64,000 nt of DNA from Oreocharis arfaki (lineage: Eukaryota > Chordata > Aves > Passeriformes > Paramythiidae): assembly GCA_013398015.1 (NCBI GenBank), contig VZRR01010916.1, forward strand, positions 248,001-312,000. The letters are read 5' to 3'. The notes under the pieces are model-generated. The model saw only the letters and a program-made list of their open reading frames with translations, had not been told where the DNA came from and ran no database searches. This document shows, piece after piece, positions 10,201-25,200 of the stretch. The translations under genes were made by a program, and so were the position numbers. Position 1 is the first letter of the stretch. Each line of letters starts with the position of its first letter.

Positions 10201-13200
10201 GTAGAAGAAGAAATGTGGGGCAGTAGAGAGCTGAGTGTGAGATGATGTGAGTGATGTAGTAACCACAAAGGAACCCAAAAGCTATAGGATTACTATAAGA
10301 CACTGGGAACTAAATATTTTCTTATTGAAAGTGAACTGTGTTTTAGACCATTTGATGGGAGGTAGTTGTTATTAATTTTGGAAAGCTCTGTGGATTTTTG
10401 AGTGAGATATTAAATGTTTTGTGCCACTGAGCTTCAATTGGTAGTTTGAAATCTAAACGCCACCAGAGTGTGCTATTGATTTTCAAATAAAAAGACCTTT
10501 CATCCTTCCTGATCGTAAAATTTCCTTTGGTACTTTGGTGTGGGTACATGAAAAATTTGATTTAAACCTTCTAGAAATTTCTTATATAGAAGAATATTAA
10601 GAAAACTAAATAATATACTGTTTGTTACATCTTTAGAAAGAAGAAACCTAAGAAGAAAGAAAGGGGGTTATTTCTGTTAAGGCTTCTTTTTCAGAATGAA
10701 AGAATAAGGTATTACTTTGCTGTGAAGAACTTTTCCTTTAGCAGACCGAGAGCTTGTCTGGTATCAAGAAACAGTTGTAGAAAGTAAAGCCTTATTTCTC
10801 ATTAGTCCTTCTGAGCCTTAACTGCATTTAGTTTGGAATAGGAAGAGCATCACAGCGTAGGCTGTTAAGTGTAAAAATGCTTCTCTGGTGTGACTTAGGA
10901 GGTGAACTCAACAGAGCTTATGTTCAACACTTACCATAATGGGCTGTGTATTAGGGTGGTACAACAATGTGATAACAGCATTGCTCACTGAGGTAACCCT
11001 GCCTTTGGAAAAACCTGTGTGTTGCAATGGTCAATCCTCTGCTTAAAGCAAATGTAGTTTCTTGTCAAGTCCTGTTTGTAGTCCAGGAGGGAGAATTGGG
11101 GTGGTCACTGTAAGATGCCCAGCACTGCTGCATCACAACACCTGCAGATGTGTGGCTGAGGATCCAGGCCTGTTCTCAGCTGCTTTCACTCCAGAGCCTG
11201 GGAATCCATTTCTGGCCCTCTGCTATTAACTCCTGCAAGGGAGGGCACTTCCAGTATGAGTTTAAAGGGGAAATTATACCCTCAGGGTACTCTCATGATT
11301 ACTTCTGTCAAAGCATATGGCCTGAGAAACTGGGGCAGCTGGGTTAAGGAATCCCCGTTTCTACCAGGGAAAGAAAGTAAACAGTAAATGGAGAGTAGTG
11401 TAACAAACACTTGGGGTATCAGAAAACAGCTGTGAAAAGAATCTGTCTTAATGTGCTAGCCCATTGCAGTTTAACATATTGCTTACAACCTGCACAATGG
11501 GGTTTGAGTGACTTCTGTTACACATTCCAGGGGACTGGCAGCCTGTTACAATCAGGGTCTGGACTCCAGAATGGGCTAATTTACCACGATGGGATGAAGA
11601 AAGTTGTGGATTTGTATTACATGCTCTCACCTGACACCGTATCTGATCCTTTTCCTGCTGATTGACGTTTTGAATGAGCTCTTTGAAGCAAGTTCCAGCT
11701 TAATTAAAACGTTTGCTTGGTTAGCAGTGATCTGTGAAAGCCTGTGATAAATATTGAACCGGGTTCACCTGCTGGTGACTGGGGGAGGATAAACAGCTGC
11801 TTTGTGTGCTTTAATCAAGAGGCTGCAGCAGCAGCAGAATACTGGGCTTTCTGAGAGCTTCCAAAGGAGCAGTTGAAAAGCTCTGGTAATGTCACTGCTG
11901 ATATCTCCCTAGATTGTGCTTGTGTGATATTTCACACAAGAGGCATTCACTGCTGCAGCATTCAGGTGGCTTTGTAACTGGGAAATGTAGATGGAGATAT
12001 GAAGAACTCCTCTTACCTCTTTGTGTTTCAAAGATCACAGCCCCAGTGTTTGTTTAGCTGTATTTTACACACAGGACAGGGTGGTGGACTTGATTATTCC
12101 TTTTTTAATCGGGCTTCCACGTTTTTGCCATATAAATATTGATGTGATAGGCTGTTTTATCTACCTCTGACAGAAGTACAAACAAGCTGCGTTAGCCTAA
12201 GGTCCATATAGGCTGATATCTGATCTCTAATGGCATCTGTTACTGGGTGTTTCTGATTAAAGACTGCAGAAAGTACAGGAGGATCTTTTTTTGCCTTCTT
12301 CCAAATGAAAATCCCTCTTTCAGATTCCAACAGCTGAAAACAAGTTTAGTTCTGAAGCCAGAGGGTATTATGAAATGCAATTCTGTTGTCTTAATATGAA
12401 TTATTTCTAATCAGCCTCCCCCCCCAGCTCCTTCATAGATAAATTGAAACGTTTTCCAATTTTATTACAGCTTAACCAGCATCTCTGGGGTATGAGTGTA
12501 AAAATTTGTGCTTTGAGGCAACATTGCCAAGGAAACCCCTTGTTCAGTGGAGAGTTTGCTTCCTTTCTCCTGTAGGAATGGGAGAGGAACACCACATTTG
12601 GTGTTGTTCTGTGATATCCACAGTCAATTCTTCTTAGAGAAACACAGAATTAAAATCGTTTGTTCTTAATAAAATTAAAAGATGTGTTTTAAGAATCCAA
12701 GTGCAAATCGACACAGCCGAGTAATGTGCGAAGAACACGAAGAGCTCAACTTTTGAACTGTGTTTTAACCAATTTTCGGAAGTTTTTCTTCGTTATGAAG
12801 GACTTTCTAAGAAGGTTTTATTTTATTAATGTGTTTGGGGCGAATGGTGTCTGTGGTTTTCAGATATGCTGTGACTACTGCAGGCAGTTTTATGCTCTTA
12901 ACTACTTACTATAAAATCAGCCTGAGTTTACAACTTTCTGAATATTATGGGTTTGAGTGTTTTTTGAACATAAAACTATTTTCGAAGTTAAAGGTAACAT
13001 TTTAGTACTGGAATAATGGCTGAAGTGCTTCTTAATGCCAGTATTATACCAATTCCAAACCTCTTAAACCAAACTTTTAAGCCCACCTGTAAAATACTGT
13101 AATTTATAAGCCTCACGCATAAGAACACTTTATTTCTTTCTTATGAAAAGAATAATATCTGGTATTTTAAGCCCATCATAGGAGAACCTTCTGTTCATGT

Positions 13201-16200
13201 TTTTATAATTTAATTTGAGCTGCATTTTCCCGTTGTTCTAAGAACTCTTGCAAAACAGCTGCCTGATGGGTCCTAATATTTTTCTATTATTTTTATTTGG
13301 CTTAGCATAGCAGTGAAATATTACTGATAAAGTCTCATCTTGGTGTCCCGTGTATTGTTTTTCCCTCTGAAAACACAATCTGACTTGGATTAAAATTAAA
13401 AGATAGATGTGTTCTCAAAGGCCCTACACAGTCACTGCCTCAGTTGTATTAATTTTTAGCTTGGTAATGTGGTTTTCATTATTTCCAGGAGCAAACCAGA
13501 ATATAACTGATAGAAATATCAAGGTACCATTTGCATTGGAGCTTTCTGTGTGAGCAGAGCTGGGCATTGCACATATGTAACATATACCATATGTCAGCTG
13601 TTTCCTTCTTGCCTGTTGACAAGAGCCCCATTCATAACTCTTCTTTTTATCCTTTCAGTGAATAAGTAATTATTCAATATAGAAGGCAGGATATTTGGAA
13701 CTGGCTATTTAATGTGGCAGCACAGGGTAATGAAATCTGCTGTTACTGGCAACCTGAGAGGGGAATGTAACAATTCCAGCATGGGTGTAACTTTATCTGC
13801 TTTGAGGCCTGTTTATTTGGCACATCAGTGAACCTTTTATCCCAGTGAGTGGCAGCTCCAGAGGGTTACATTTACATGCTTTCTATCATGTATTGTAATA
13901 TTTAATGGCAGACAAGGCTGAGTGAGGCTGAGGGTAACACGAACTTGCTTTTCCTTGGAGTGGAAGCTAAAGACAGCTTGATCCCCAGAATTGTGGTGTA
14001 ACACACAGCATGACTTAGCATTTGTTTGTAATGGATAATCTTCCTGATACAATTAAAAGGGAGGGAGGAGTATTGCAGTGGGCAGCTGCATGTTGTTACC
14101 TGCCCTACCACCTGGAGTCCAAATACAAACTCTTTGACACTGGAAGAACTCTTTATTTTTCAGGGGAGGTGTGTTTGGACATGGTTATGCTTGAGTTCCT
14201 TGTTTCCTATGTGTCTTTTCAAATTCATTATGACAACTTCATGTCAGTTGTTCCAGTATTTAATGTTATGAAAGATGGTGCTTCTCAGGAAGAAAAAAAT
14301 TGGCTTTTTACAAATATTTTACAGGATTAGGTTGTGTTTAGAATTATTCCCTTTGTTTCTTTTATTCTCCTGGTTCCTCGATGGCCTTTGGCAGAATGGC
14401 ACAGCAAACATGTTTCTAATGGAGAGTATGTGGTGTAGCCTCTTTTATCTGCACAACAGAGTTCCTGAACTGTCTACATTTCTTCTGCTTGCTTTAAGGA
14501 AAAAATTTATTTTAATTTGAGTGTCTGTTCCAAGGTTTCTTCATTGAAGGTGTTGGGTTCTTGCTCTGTAACAGGAGTGTCCTGAGCTGAAGTCTCAATG
14601 TGAGAAATATTCACATGTGTAAATATTCCACTGGATTAATAATTGTAATGATTAGGTTATGATAAAATTGTGATTGCTAAAAGTTTTTCTTAGAGTTTTC
14701 CAGGCACAAGGATGTGGTGCTTTAACATTGTAGAACTTTTTGCAGCTTGATGGGCTGCCCTGGTGACTGAACCAGCTATCCCAGAGGGCACTTTCCCACC
14801 AGACCACGAGCAGATTAAGCACATTCATCTAGCAGTGGGATTTTGTTAATCATTTTTTTGTCTTGATTTGCAGCCTCCTGGCCCCTGCACTGAGTGTTCT
14901 TGTTCTTCTGGAAAAGAACCTGATAAAGACCCCAGTCACACAAAGAAGAAAGAAAATGAAGATCGGTTGTGTGTTCCCAAAATTTTTTTTGGGACACGAA
15001 CACACAAACAAATAACCCAGATCAGCAGGGAGCTGAAGAGGACAGCATATTCCTATGTCCCCATGACAATCCTTTCCAGCAGGGATTATACCTGTATTCA
15101 TCCAGTGGTATCCAACAGTAGTAACAGGAATGAAATGTGTGTAGAATTGCTGGAAGGGAAGCAAGTGAGTAATTTTGTTTGAGAAAATGAGCATTCATTA
15201 AACAAAGTCAAATTTAACAGCTGGAATGAGTAACATTTTTTACTTCTTTATATTATGTTGGTTAAATGCCACCTGGTCATTTGGTTAAAATTAAATATTA
15301 ATTGTTAGAAAATGTTGATACACAGTATCCATACTGCAAAAACTTATGACGACAGGAATGAGATTTATGACTGCCAGGTTAATGTTGTAGTAAGACTTAA
15401 ATTATTTTTGGGTTTATAGATGAAGAAGAAGGAAGTGTCCTTTATTGATGTACATTTTGGAAACATGGGTTTACCTGATGTGATGTGTTATTGTCTGGCA
15501 TAAAAAGCAGCTGTTAGAAATGTTTCCAAGAAATAGCCAAATGCATGGAACATTTGGAAGATTTAAGCCTGCTTGGTTTTCATTATTTCTTGTACCCACT
15601 GGGTCTCTGCACTTCTTTTCTTTCAGGGCAAGTCCTGTTCTTACTACCACGGTGTTCATAAGCTCAGTGAGCACCATGCCCTGCAGTCTGCATCCAGGGT
15701 GTACCAGGCTTGGGACATTGAAGACCTGGTGAGCCTGGGCAGGAGGTTTCGTGCCTGTCCATATTTTGCAGCCAGAGAACTGATGATGGGGGCAGACATC
15801 GTGTTTTGTCCTTACAATTATCTCCTGGACCCGCAGATCCGGGACAGTGTAAGTATATTGGTGAGAAACATGGCAAGAACTGGAGTTAAAAAGAAACTAC
15901 CCACTGAATGTTATGTTTCTATGGTCAGCTGAGATCCCATTTATGTCCGAAATACTATCTACAAAATAACTCCTGGGGTATTTTCCCCCCTTGGTTATTT
16001 TCTAGGTTATGGAAATTGGCTCGAAACCTGAAAAGCTTCATTTGCACCGTGATGCAGAATATGCATTTTTAACAGGACCCTGTTAGTTGCTGTTTCTTCT
16101 GTCTTTCACTCTATTTTACTAGACAATAATTTTGTTTTTTTAGATGGACATTAAGCTAAAAGACCAAGTAGTCATTTTGGATGAAGCCCATAACATTGAG

Positions 16201-19200
16201 GACTGTGCTCGGGAGTCCGTGAGCTACGGGGTTACCGAGAGCCAGCTCAGAGCTGCCCGAGAGGAGCTCGATGTCATGGTCAACAACAACATCAGGCAGA
16301 AGGATCATGAGCCCCTCCGAGCTGTGTGCTGCTCCTTGATAAAGTAAGGCAACTTTTTTATTGCTTTATATCAATTAATATTTTTAGATTCCCTTTGGCA
16401 TAAGTTACTCTGTCACATCAGGTAAAATGCAACAAAGGTATGCTTGAAACGATGTAGTTGTTTGATTTTTTGTTCATTTGAGGAATCCACAGGGGTTTGA
16501 TCTGTTAAAAAAACTGCTGGTCTCACATGGCAACATTGAAATTCTCTTTTGAAAAGTGTTATCCTCTTGAATGATGTGCTGCTCTTTATGGGGCTTTTTT
16601 GGGCTCCTGGTTTATAAAGCTCAGTATGAAAATTTTCCTAAGAGAAATTTTTATATTTTACACATTTGTGTGCTTATTTGATGAATAATAATAGCATTGT
16701 TTTGTCAAATAATTAATTAGTTCATGTTTATAGAATGCTTTCAGAGCCGTGGACAGGAAGTGTTTGGAATCTGTTCTTGGAATCAGATTGGAATCTACCG
16801 AATTCTTTGTAGTTGAAAGTGAATTTGTCAGTCATGCCCTTTGTTTTCCCTGGGAAACAACTTCTTGGAAAGGGAAGAGCTGAACATAAGTTGCAAATCA
16901 TCAGAAGGGATGGAACGAAAGAAAATGCACAGAAGCCCAGGAACAAGCAAGAGGTCCAGGGCAAAGTCTTTTGGGTGAAGTGGAAGTATCAAAGTCAGCA
17001 GAAAAAAGTGAATAATTACAAGTTACAAGTGGCTTTGCAGTTAATTGAATTCTGATTCAGTGTGTGCAATATCTTCATTTTGCTGCCATAGACTGTGCAG
17101 CACAGCACAGGAGCAGTTCACTCTCCCATCCTCACTCTCTTCTCAGAGTTGATGTTTGTGTCACACAGAGACAAGGGACTTTTTCTGCTTGGCAGAAGCC
17201 AATTCTCCTACCTTGGATATTTCAAATGTTAAACTTTAGTAAAAGATAAGAACAGCATGGCTGGAGAATTGATTGCCTCAAGCTTTTTAACCTTATCAAG
17301 AAAACTAAGGTTGATTGTCTTGGCAAATCTGCCAGCAGCATGAAAAGCAGTTGCTGGAAAGCAGAAGACTGGGTGTAAATAGCCAGTAATAAGTAAAATG
17401 CTCCTGCACAGGGACATGGCTTTGCCAAATGCATGGGTAGCTAGAAAAAAAAAATCTTATTTAACTTCTAAAGATCCTGGGCCCTCATTCCAGAAAGCAC
17501 TTAAGGGTGGGCTTAGTGCCACGGAGGTGCTGCAGTGACCTTTGTGAGGAATTTGAAGATAGACCAAGGGAGGTGTGCTGGCAGGCTCTGCTGATGAGAT
17601 GCACTTTTACCAGGACTAATCACTGTGTTCAATGGCAGATGCTGTGTCAACAGTGGAATTTGCTGGTAGTGAGGGAAGCAGCAAATACACTTCCTGGAAC
17701 TGAAGGCATGTGTGCAACACCCATTCATTCTTTTCCTGGAAATATTGCATGCAGCAATTTTCACTTCAAAACCAGAGATACCTTTCTGGGAATCAAGCTA
17801 GTTTTATTTATGCTTCCTGCTTAGCTCTAAAAATAATTTAATAGGCATTTCAAGTAAATGCTTTAATGTTAGGTGGAATTTATTTGAGAATTTAGGGTGG
17901 GTTTGGGTGATACTTGGCCATTGTGTTAGGTTTGTATTTGCATTTATTATTTCAAAAGTATGTGAGGGTGTTTGAAGTTCATACCAGGGAAACATTTTAC
18001 ATTTCCTGAAGTGTTTTATCCATTGTAAATCCGTTTCATTTCTGTCATAGGGGTCTTGTCCTAATTTTGGTTCCAGGTCTTTTTGATGTTACATTTGAGG
18101 AATTGGGGCCAAATTCTGCCTGTGTTAGTGATCACCATTCCTTAATGAAAAAAAGCAAATTATAGCCAAAGGAGTGATCGTTGTGGCAGTATTGGTGGGG
18201 TATTGTTTGCATTTAACCTGGCAGAAGGGAAGTTATATTTTAATTGTTCCATGGATCAGATTATTTGCGGTGACAAGGCAGGAAATCTAGAACTGAAACA
18301 GTCACAGAGCCTTGCTCTTGAGTTGCTGATGATTAACTGGTTTTGCAGGTAAATATTTTGAGCTGTTGCAGCACTGACAGCTGTCTTTTTGATGCCTCCT
18401 GCCTTCTGATGGAGCAGACAGCTCTGGCCTTTCCTGGGAGGGAGGGAGCTGCCTGCTTTTCTATACAGAAACAAGGTCTTGTGGTACTGCAGGGGTGAAG
18501 GAGGACATGCTCACTGAGAGAAAATTTCATCTCTGCCACAAATGGGATGATCTCCATGTTTAGCTCATGTTTTTAGCAGTCAGTCACATTTTGCATTGTC
18601 TTACAATTATAATTCTGCTTCCCCTTCAAGTTGCAGCAGTTGCCAATAGCTGTAGGTAGGTTTAAATGTGCACTTTTTATTGCCCCACTTTCCCTTGCAT
18701 GTGTAGATATTAAGTGTTCACTTCATGCCTCAGGATTTGTTCTTAATTGGAAAGTCAGCAGTTGACAGAGATGATAAACCAACCTGCAGCAATTAGAGTA
18801 GTGATGAGTGGCTTCAGATAGGCAGCAGAAGTCTTGCTTGGGTGATCCTGACATATCATAGGAGGAAATTATATTTTGATTCCTTTTCTTTATTTTATTA
18901 TATTATATAAAGTATAAACATGTGGGGAGACATTTTATTCTCACTTCAATGAGCTGTATCTAAAGCAGTTCCTTAGGAGTTCAACAGTGAAAAACAGGCA
19001 TAAAGGAAAAGCAGAACCTCTCTACTTCCATGCAGTAAAACATTTATCATCATCTTAGAAGTCTGGTGCAATTTTGGAGGTTTGGTTTGTACGTGCAAAG
19101 TATCTCTAAATCTCTGAAATCAATGCTGAAATGATTTCTGCTTTTTCTTTCTTTCAGCTGGTTGCAGGACAGCTCTGGGCAGCTGGTAGAGAGAGCCTAT

Positions 19201-22200
19201 GAAACTGCCTGTAAGGTGTGGAGTGGCAAAGAAATGCTCAACTTTTTGCACAAAATGGGAATAACCGGGATTACTTTCCCCATTTTACAGGTAATGTTGT
19301 GTGCTGTGTAAACGGGAAGCACAGTGCATAATATTGGTGCTGTTAAACATCTTAAAATGCACATAAATTAAATGCAAACGGATCTTTTTATTTACTTCAA
19401 CACTGAAAAATTGTCTGAAAATGATTCCTGATGAAAACCAGGAGTAATCCACTCGAGCTACTGGAATTTGTGGAAAATCATTGTTTTGAAGAGTACAATT
19501 ATTTAAATTGAACCATTGAGCCAGTGACAGTTTTGCCTGTTCTTTCCAGCTGCATTTTTATAGAGTGTTGAAATGTTTTTACCCTATTTTCAAGTTTACC
19601 CCTCCTTTCTGTGTAAGCCAGATATGTTAAAGCGTTGTTAAGAATTGAGAGCATTTTTCCTTTTCCCTTGGCCCTTCTTTGCCCCTTTCCCTCTGACTTT
19701 ATAGGTATTTTAAATGAACTTTTAAAGCAGTGAGCTGACAGTCTTGTATCTATTAATTTTGATTTTGAGAAGACACTTAAAATGTTGCTAATATGGAATT
19801 AACATAATTCTTCTTACAGAAACACCTTGCTGCTGTCCTGGAAAAAGAAGAAAAAGTGTCTATGCATGGGAGAGAGGAACTTATTGAGGTGCCAGTTGTG
19901 AGCCCTGCAACACAGATAGTGCTCAAAGGCTTGTTCATGGTCCTTTCCTGTCTCTTCAAAGATAACAGCAGGTCAGGTCTTATATTTATGAGCTGAATGT
20001 TCACAATTTGATTGCTTAATTGTAGCTTTTACTGATATTTCTCTCTCTGTGTAGGTTTGCAGATGATTACAGGGTTGCTCTACAACAAACTTACACCTGG
20101 ATGAGTGAAAACCAACATGATGATTCAGATACAAGTTCCTACTTCACAAGGCCCAAGCACAAGAAGAGTTCAAGGCAGAAAACCCTTATCCACATGCTGA
20201 ATTTTTGGTGCTTGAACCCTGCTGTGGTGAGCTGAGAGTGAAGAAAGCCTAAAATAATCTGAGTGATAACAAATACATATCAGATCTGAAAGTGATTGTG
20301 TTGATTTTCTGAATTCCTGCTCTTCTTTCTCCCACCTAGGCTTTTTCTGACTTAAATGAAGTTAGAACAATTGTTCTGACATCAGGCACCCTCTCTCCCA
20401 TGGATTCCTTTTCCTCAGAGCTTGGTGTGAAGTTTTCCATTCAGCTGGAGGCGAATCATGTTATCCGGAATTCCCAGGTAAGCTGGAGCTTGGTTTTCCC
20501 TCTCCTGAGCTTTAATGCTGCCCATGGTACAAAAACCAAATAAAAGTGATGACAAACCCCTTCTGCCAGTTAAAAGAAATGTCCAGACTGTTGCTTGGCT
20601 TAATGCAGTGGAAAAGGACATTTCCAAATGAATAAAGAGGCAATTTTTAGACACATTTCCCTGGAAAAGCTGGCCGTGCTAGATTGGTAACAGCCATCTT
20701 GATATCAGTTACTGCACTTTAAGTACTGAAATGAATTTAAGAAATATCTCAATATTTCTTTCACACTTAAAATGTCATTATAGAAGCTGATGTAATTTAT
20801 CCAGCCTGGTTTAGCATTAACTTTTTCCATGTGGAACACCCCAGGTTTGGGTTGGCACTGTCGGAGCGGGCCCCAATGGGCGGAAGTTGTGTGCGACATT
20901 CCAGCACACAGAGACCTTTGAGTTCCAGGATGAGGTGGGAGCACTGCTGCTTTCAGTCTGTCAGACAGTTGGCCAAGGCATTTTGTGCTTTTTGCCATCC
21001 TATAAGGTAAGGAAATCCTAATTCCCATTCTTCCCCTGAAACCACAGACCTTTGAAAATGCACCGTGTGATTTTCTGCTTCGTGCATCAACATATAGAAA
21101 TGTTTATCAAATAAATGTGTTGTAATAACACAGTGGGATTATGCTGTTATTGCTTGGCATTCAGGTTTGTTTTCATGAGTTTGGTTTTTCTCAACTGATG
21201 TACATATTAACACAGACAATTGTTACAATTAACATTACCAAAAACCCAGCCAGATCTATAATTTTTCCTTATGTTGTTCCCCTGAAGGTTTAGAAATTAT
21301 TTATTAAGAAAAAAATTAAAAATCACATCACAAAAGGAAACTGTGTAACTCAGCAGCAAGAATGCCTTTGCATGTTCTTTCTGTGCTATCAGAATGCAGA
21401 ATTCATGCAGTTAATTTCTCCTTCCCTTGTTTCTTGTTCCATTTCACTGCATTGGAGATTGGAGTGTATTTTTCTTTAGTCAGGGGAATTGCTCACTGAC
21501 ATTGGCTGAAAGGAATCAAATTTCTCCATTTCAAACTACATAATATCTAATTTCACTGACAACAGGTATCTAATTATGGTTAATCTGGATCTCCCAGTAG
21601 TTCTGCTTTCTTCTCTATTTGTTCTTGCTGTTGTTTATGGTCAGGAGCAGGAATATAAACCTGCAATGTAATTCTGTAAGTCACACTCATTTTTCTTGTA
21701 GTGCTTGCAAGGGTGTGACTTTAAGTAATTATTTATGATTTTAAAAAATCATCTGAACAAACAAAACACAAAAACCTCTCAAAAAAAATCAAGAAAATCC
21801 TACCAAATGATTAAAAAGCCCAGCATGATGGAAATAGAATTTCAGACCTTTCTCCTCATCTCTTAAGTTTCCTAAACAGAGAATATTTTACAAAATGAAA
21901 TAAAAACTATCTGTTCTTTTTTTTACAAACCCTTCATGTTTTATTATTTAACTGGCAGGCTGCAAAGGGAGGGTTGTTTCTTGCCTGGGTGTCTTTAGGA
22001 ATTGGAACCACAGTGCAATTCCTGGCAGTAACCATTAGGTGACCACATCAGACCAGGTAATGCAAGCCACTGAAAAAAGCAGATTACTGACTATAAATTT
22101 ATTTAATGCCACAAAACTGTGCACTTCCATGCAAAGGAAATGATCTGACAAGAAATCTCCAATTTGTTTAAGAATTTAACTGGAACATCTTTCAGTTTCC

Positions 22201-25200
22201 AGCGTTATCTTTCCAAGTGTGTCATGTTGAAGAGTTCATCTTCCGTATCCAGACCTGACAAATATTTATGAAAGTTTTTATGAGAATAGTAATGTGAATT
22301 GCAAGTAGAGAGAGACTTTGTAATGACATTTAATAAAGGAGGAAAACAATTGCTGGGCAGCTCTGGAAGCCTTCCCCCTCCCCTGCCCTTCTGCCTCACT
22401 GAAAGGTCACCCCATACAGGCTGAGTGTGTTCTGTTCTTTGTGGGAACACTTCCCTGAGCCCAGCAAAGTATTGATAAATAGAAATTGCAGACAATTGAA
22501 GGATGATATTTTAAAATCACATTGCCAATATTTTTCTATGGATGCCCTTTTTCTTTCTACTACTTTTATTCAGGATTGGGTTGCCTTTGAGTCTGAGATT
22601 AATACGTTGAAAATACAGAGTAATGTAAGCGTATTAGTACAGGGAAAACAAGGTATTTTTCTTTCATCATCATACAGAATATTTGCATTTCAAAAGTGAT
22701 TTTCACAAGAAATTGTTGCCTTTCTTTAAAAAGCTGCAGCCTTCAAAGGAATTTTTCAAGGCTGTCAAAATCTGATTAATACACATGATCATGGACCTCA
22801 CTATTATGAGTTAAGCAGATTTTTTGATGGCTCAACCTCTTTTATGAATTGAAGTTTCAACTTTGGAGTAAGTGAAAAATAAAGGGGTTTTTTTTTATAT
22901 CTGGAAGGCTGAGGACAATGCTCTGAATTTTAAGTGCTTTCTATCCAGGTAATTTGCTGGAGCTTGAATTTAGTTAGGTATGTATGTTGGATTTCAGTTT
23001 GGAATTACTAGATGCAATGTGAATGGGGAAAAAAGCAATAGTAGAGAAATTTCCCTTAATCAGGTATTTGAGTAAATATATTTTTAATTGAAGAGTGACT
23101 ATCTAAAATAGACCTGGAGTTAGTAGTGCCATGGAGAAAAATGTATGGATGGGAAAACAACTCATCAGCTGTACATTCCCACACTTGATAGGTGTGTGTT
23201 ATGAACAGCTCTGATGGTTCTTATGGGGTAATTTACAAACAGCATTGAAATTTTTAGTGTCATTGTTGGAGTTGGGGCACATTGATTTTTTTGTTTTTTT
23301 TTTTTTAAAAATCAGCTTGATCTTAACATTCACTAAATTCCAAACCTCGATCATTTTTAAGGCTCCTAAAACTGGTGATACTATGCAACAAAAATGCATT
23401 TATGTGAAAATCAGTAGCAACTCCAGCAAAAACACTCCATAAAAGAGAATATCAGAAGGTGAAAAGATTGCTCAGAAATCTAAGATGCTTTTAAACAAGA
23501 TTAAGATAAGGCCCATTAGGGCTCATGTTGCCGACCTGTCTGCATTAAGATATATCTTGCCTGGTGCCTGCATCTTAGATGATTCATTCAATATGTGTCA
23601 TATCAAAGTCAGGGTATCCAGCAAGGAGAAAAATGCTAATGCTTATAAATTTTAGTGATAATCCATCATGATGAATTAACTGACCTTTCTTAGTAGGTTT
23701 TTTGGTTTTTTTTTAACAAAAGAGGCTTTGGACAACGATGCTAATGTCGATGGGTTTGGTTTGTTGTGTTTTCCTTTGAGGCTTTCATTTGGATCTGCTA
23801 ATTGAGGAGTCATCCCTTGGAAGCAAAATTTTTACAGTTGTTGCTGGAAAGGGTTTGAATGAGTGTGTTCAACAGGAAAAGTTATGAACTGATAAGAATT
23901 CTTTGCTTGAAAACCCAAGCTCGTTGCAGGGAGGTTGGACTGGATCACATTTAAAGATTCCTTGCAGCCCTACTATTTCATGATCATGAGTTGTGCCATA
24001 TGAGTTAGGAGGGTGGCATAATTAGCATGAATTAGCAGTAACCAATTAATGCTGCATTGCACTGGCTGTTTTCCTTGAGAATTTTGGGATAAAGTTATAG
24101 TGATGATATACAGCAACTTTTGCCACTTGCAAAAATAAATGCTAAATTTCACATCTGAGGTTTTATTTCTCTCATAATTTTAAGAGCTGCTAGTTCAGAG
24201 TTCAAGCTCTGTCAGTCTCATCCCATTTTCCTGCTCTCTGGGCTGATCATGTTTTCTTGAGTGGGAACAGCCAGGATTGGGTGACAGCAAATCCCTTTGG
24301 GCTGGAACTTCTCTGTGTTGCTTGGCTCCCTTTCCCTGTGTGAGGTATCCACCAAACCTGCAGTGGGGTCTCAGGCAGGTGTTGTTTGCCCTTGTGCTGA
24401 CAAACCATTCTTGGCACCCTCACACAGCTCCAGACAGGCAGGAATTAACAATATTCATTAACTCTGGAGCTGGTTTCAACAGCCTGGGAATCTTCAGGTT
24501 CAGGGAAATTATTTGGAATAAACAGGAGGGACCTCAGTTTAACCTCTGGCTGTATCCACAAGGATTTAAACCCTGGCCTGATGTAAATGTGCCACCCTCG
24601 GGTATGACAGGCTGAGGGAGGGATATCATTTCATGATTAGTTCTCAATGTCTGGCTCTTCTTCATTTCAGACAGAGCCTTTTCTTATTGAGACACATGAG
24701 ATTGGTAGAAATTCTTTTTTTCATAAGTGTTTCAGTGACAGACAATGGATAGAACTCTGAGAAAACAATACTTTCATTTCTGAAACTTTCCTAAAACATG
24801 GGTTTGTAAATAAATTATAAGAAACCCATTTCTTCTGCCATCAATAAAACAAAGCAATGCTGTCTTCAGACAACTTTTACTTATTTAATAAATTACTTCA
24901 ATAAATTTCCAAAGGATGGTAGTCTGTTTAGCCCAGCCTATTAAAAGCATTAAGATTTGAGCACTGGCTGTTAAAATGAGTAAATGGCAATATCACAAAG
25001 TTAAACAAATGCCAAAAAACATTTTCCAGAGTACTGGGATTGTAGCAATACCATTAATGAGGGCAAAGAGGTTTTAATGCAATTTGCACATTCTAAAGTT
25101 TCAAAAAGAGGTTTTGAGTTAGTGCATTATTAATGTTCTGAACATCTGGAACTATGTAAGAGCCACAGACATTGAGCAAGTGCAGGGTTTCCCCGCTAGG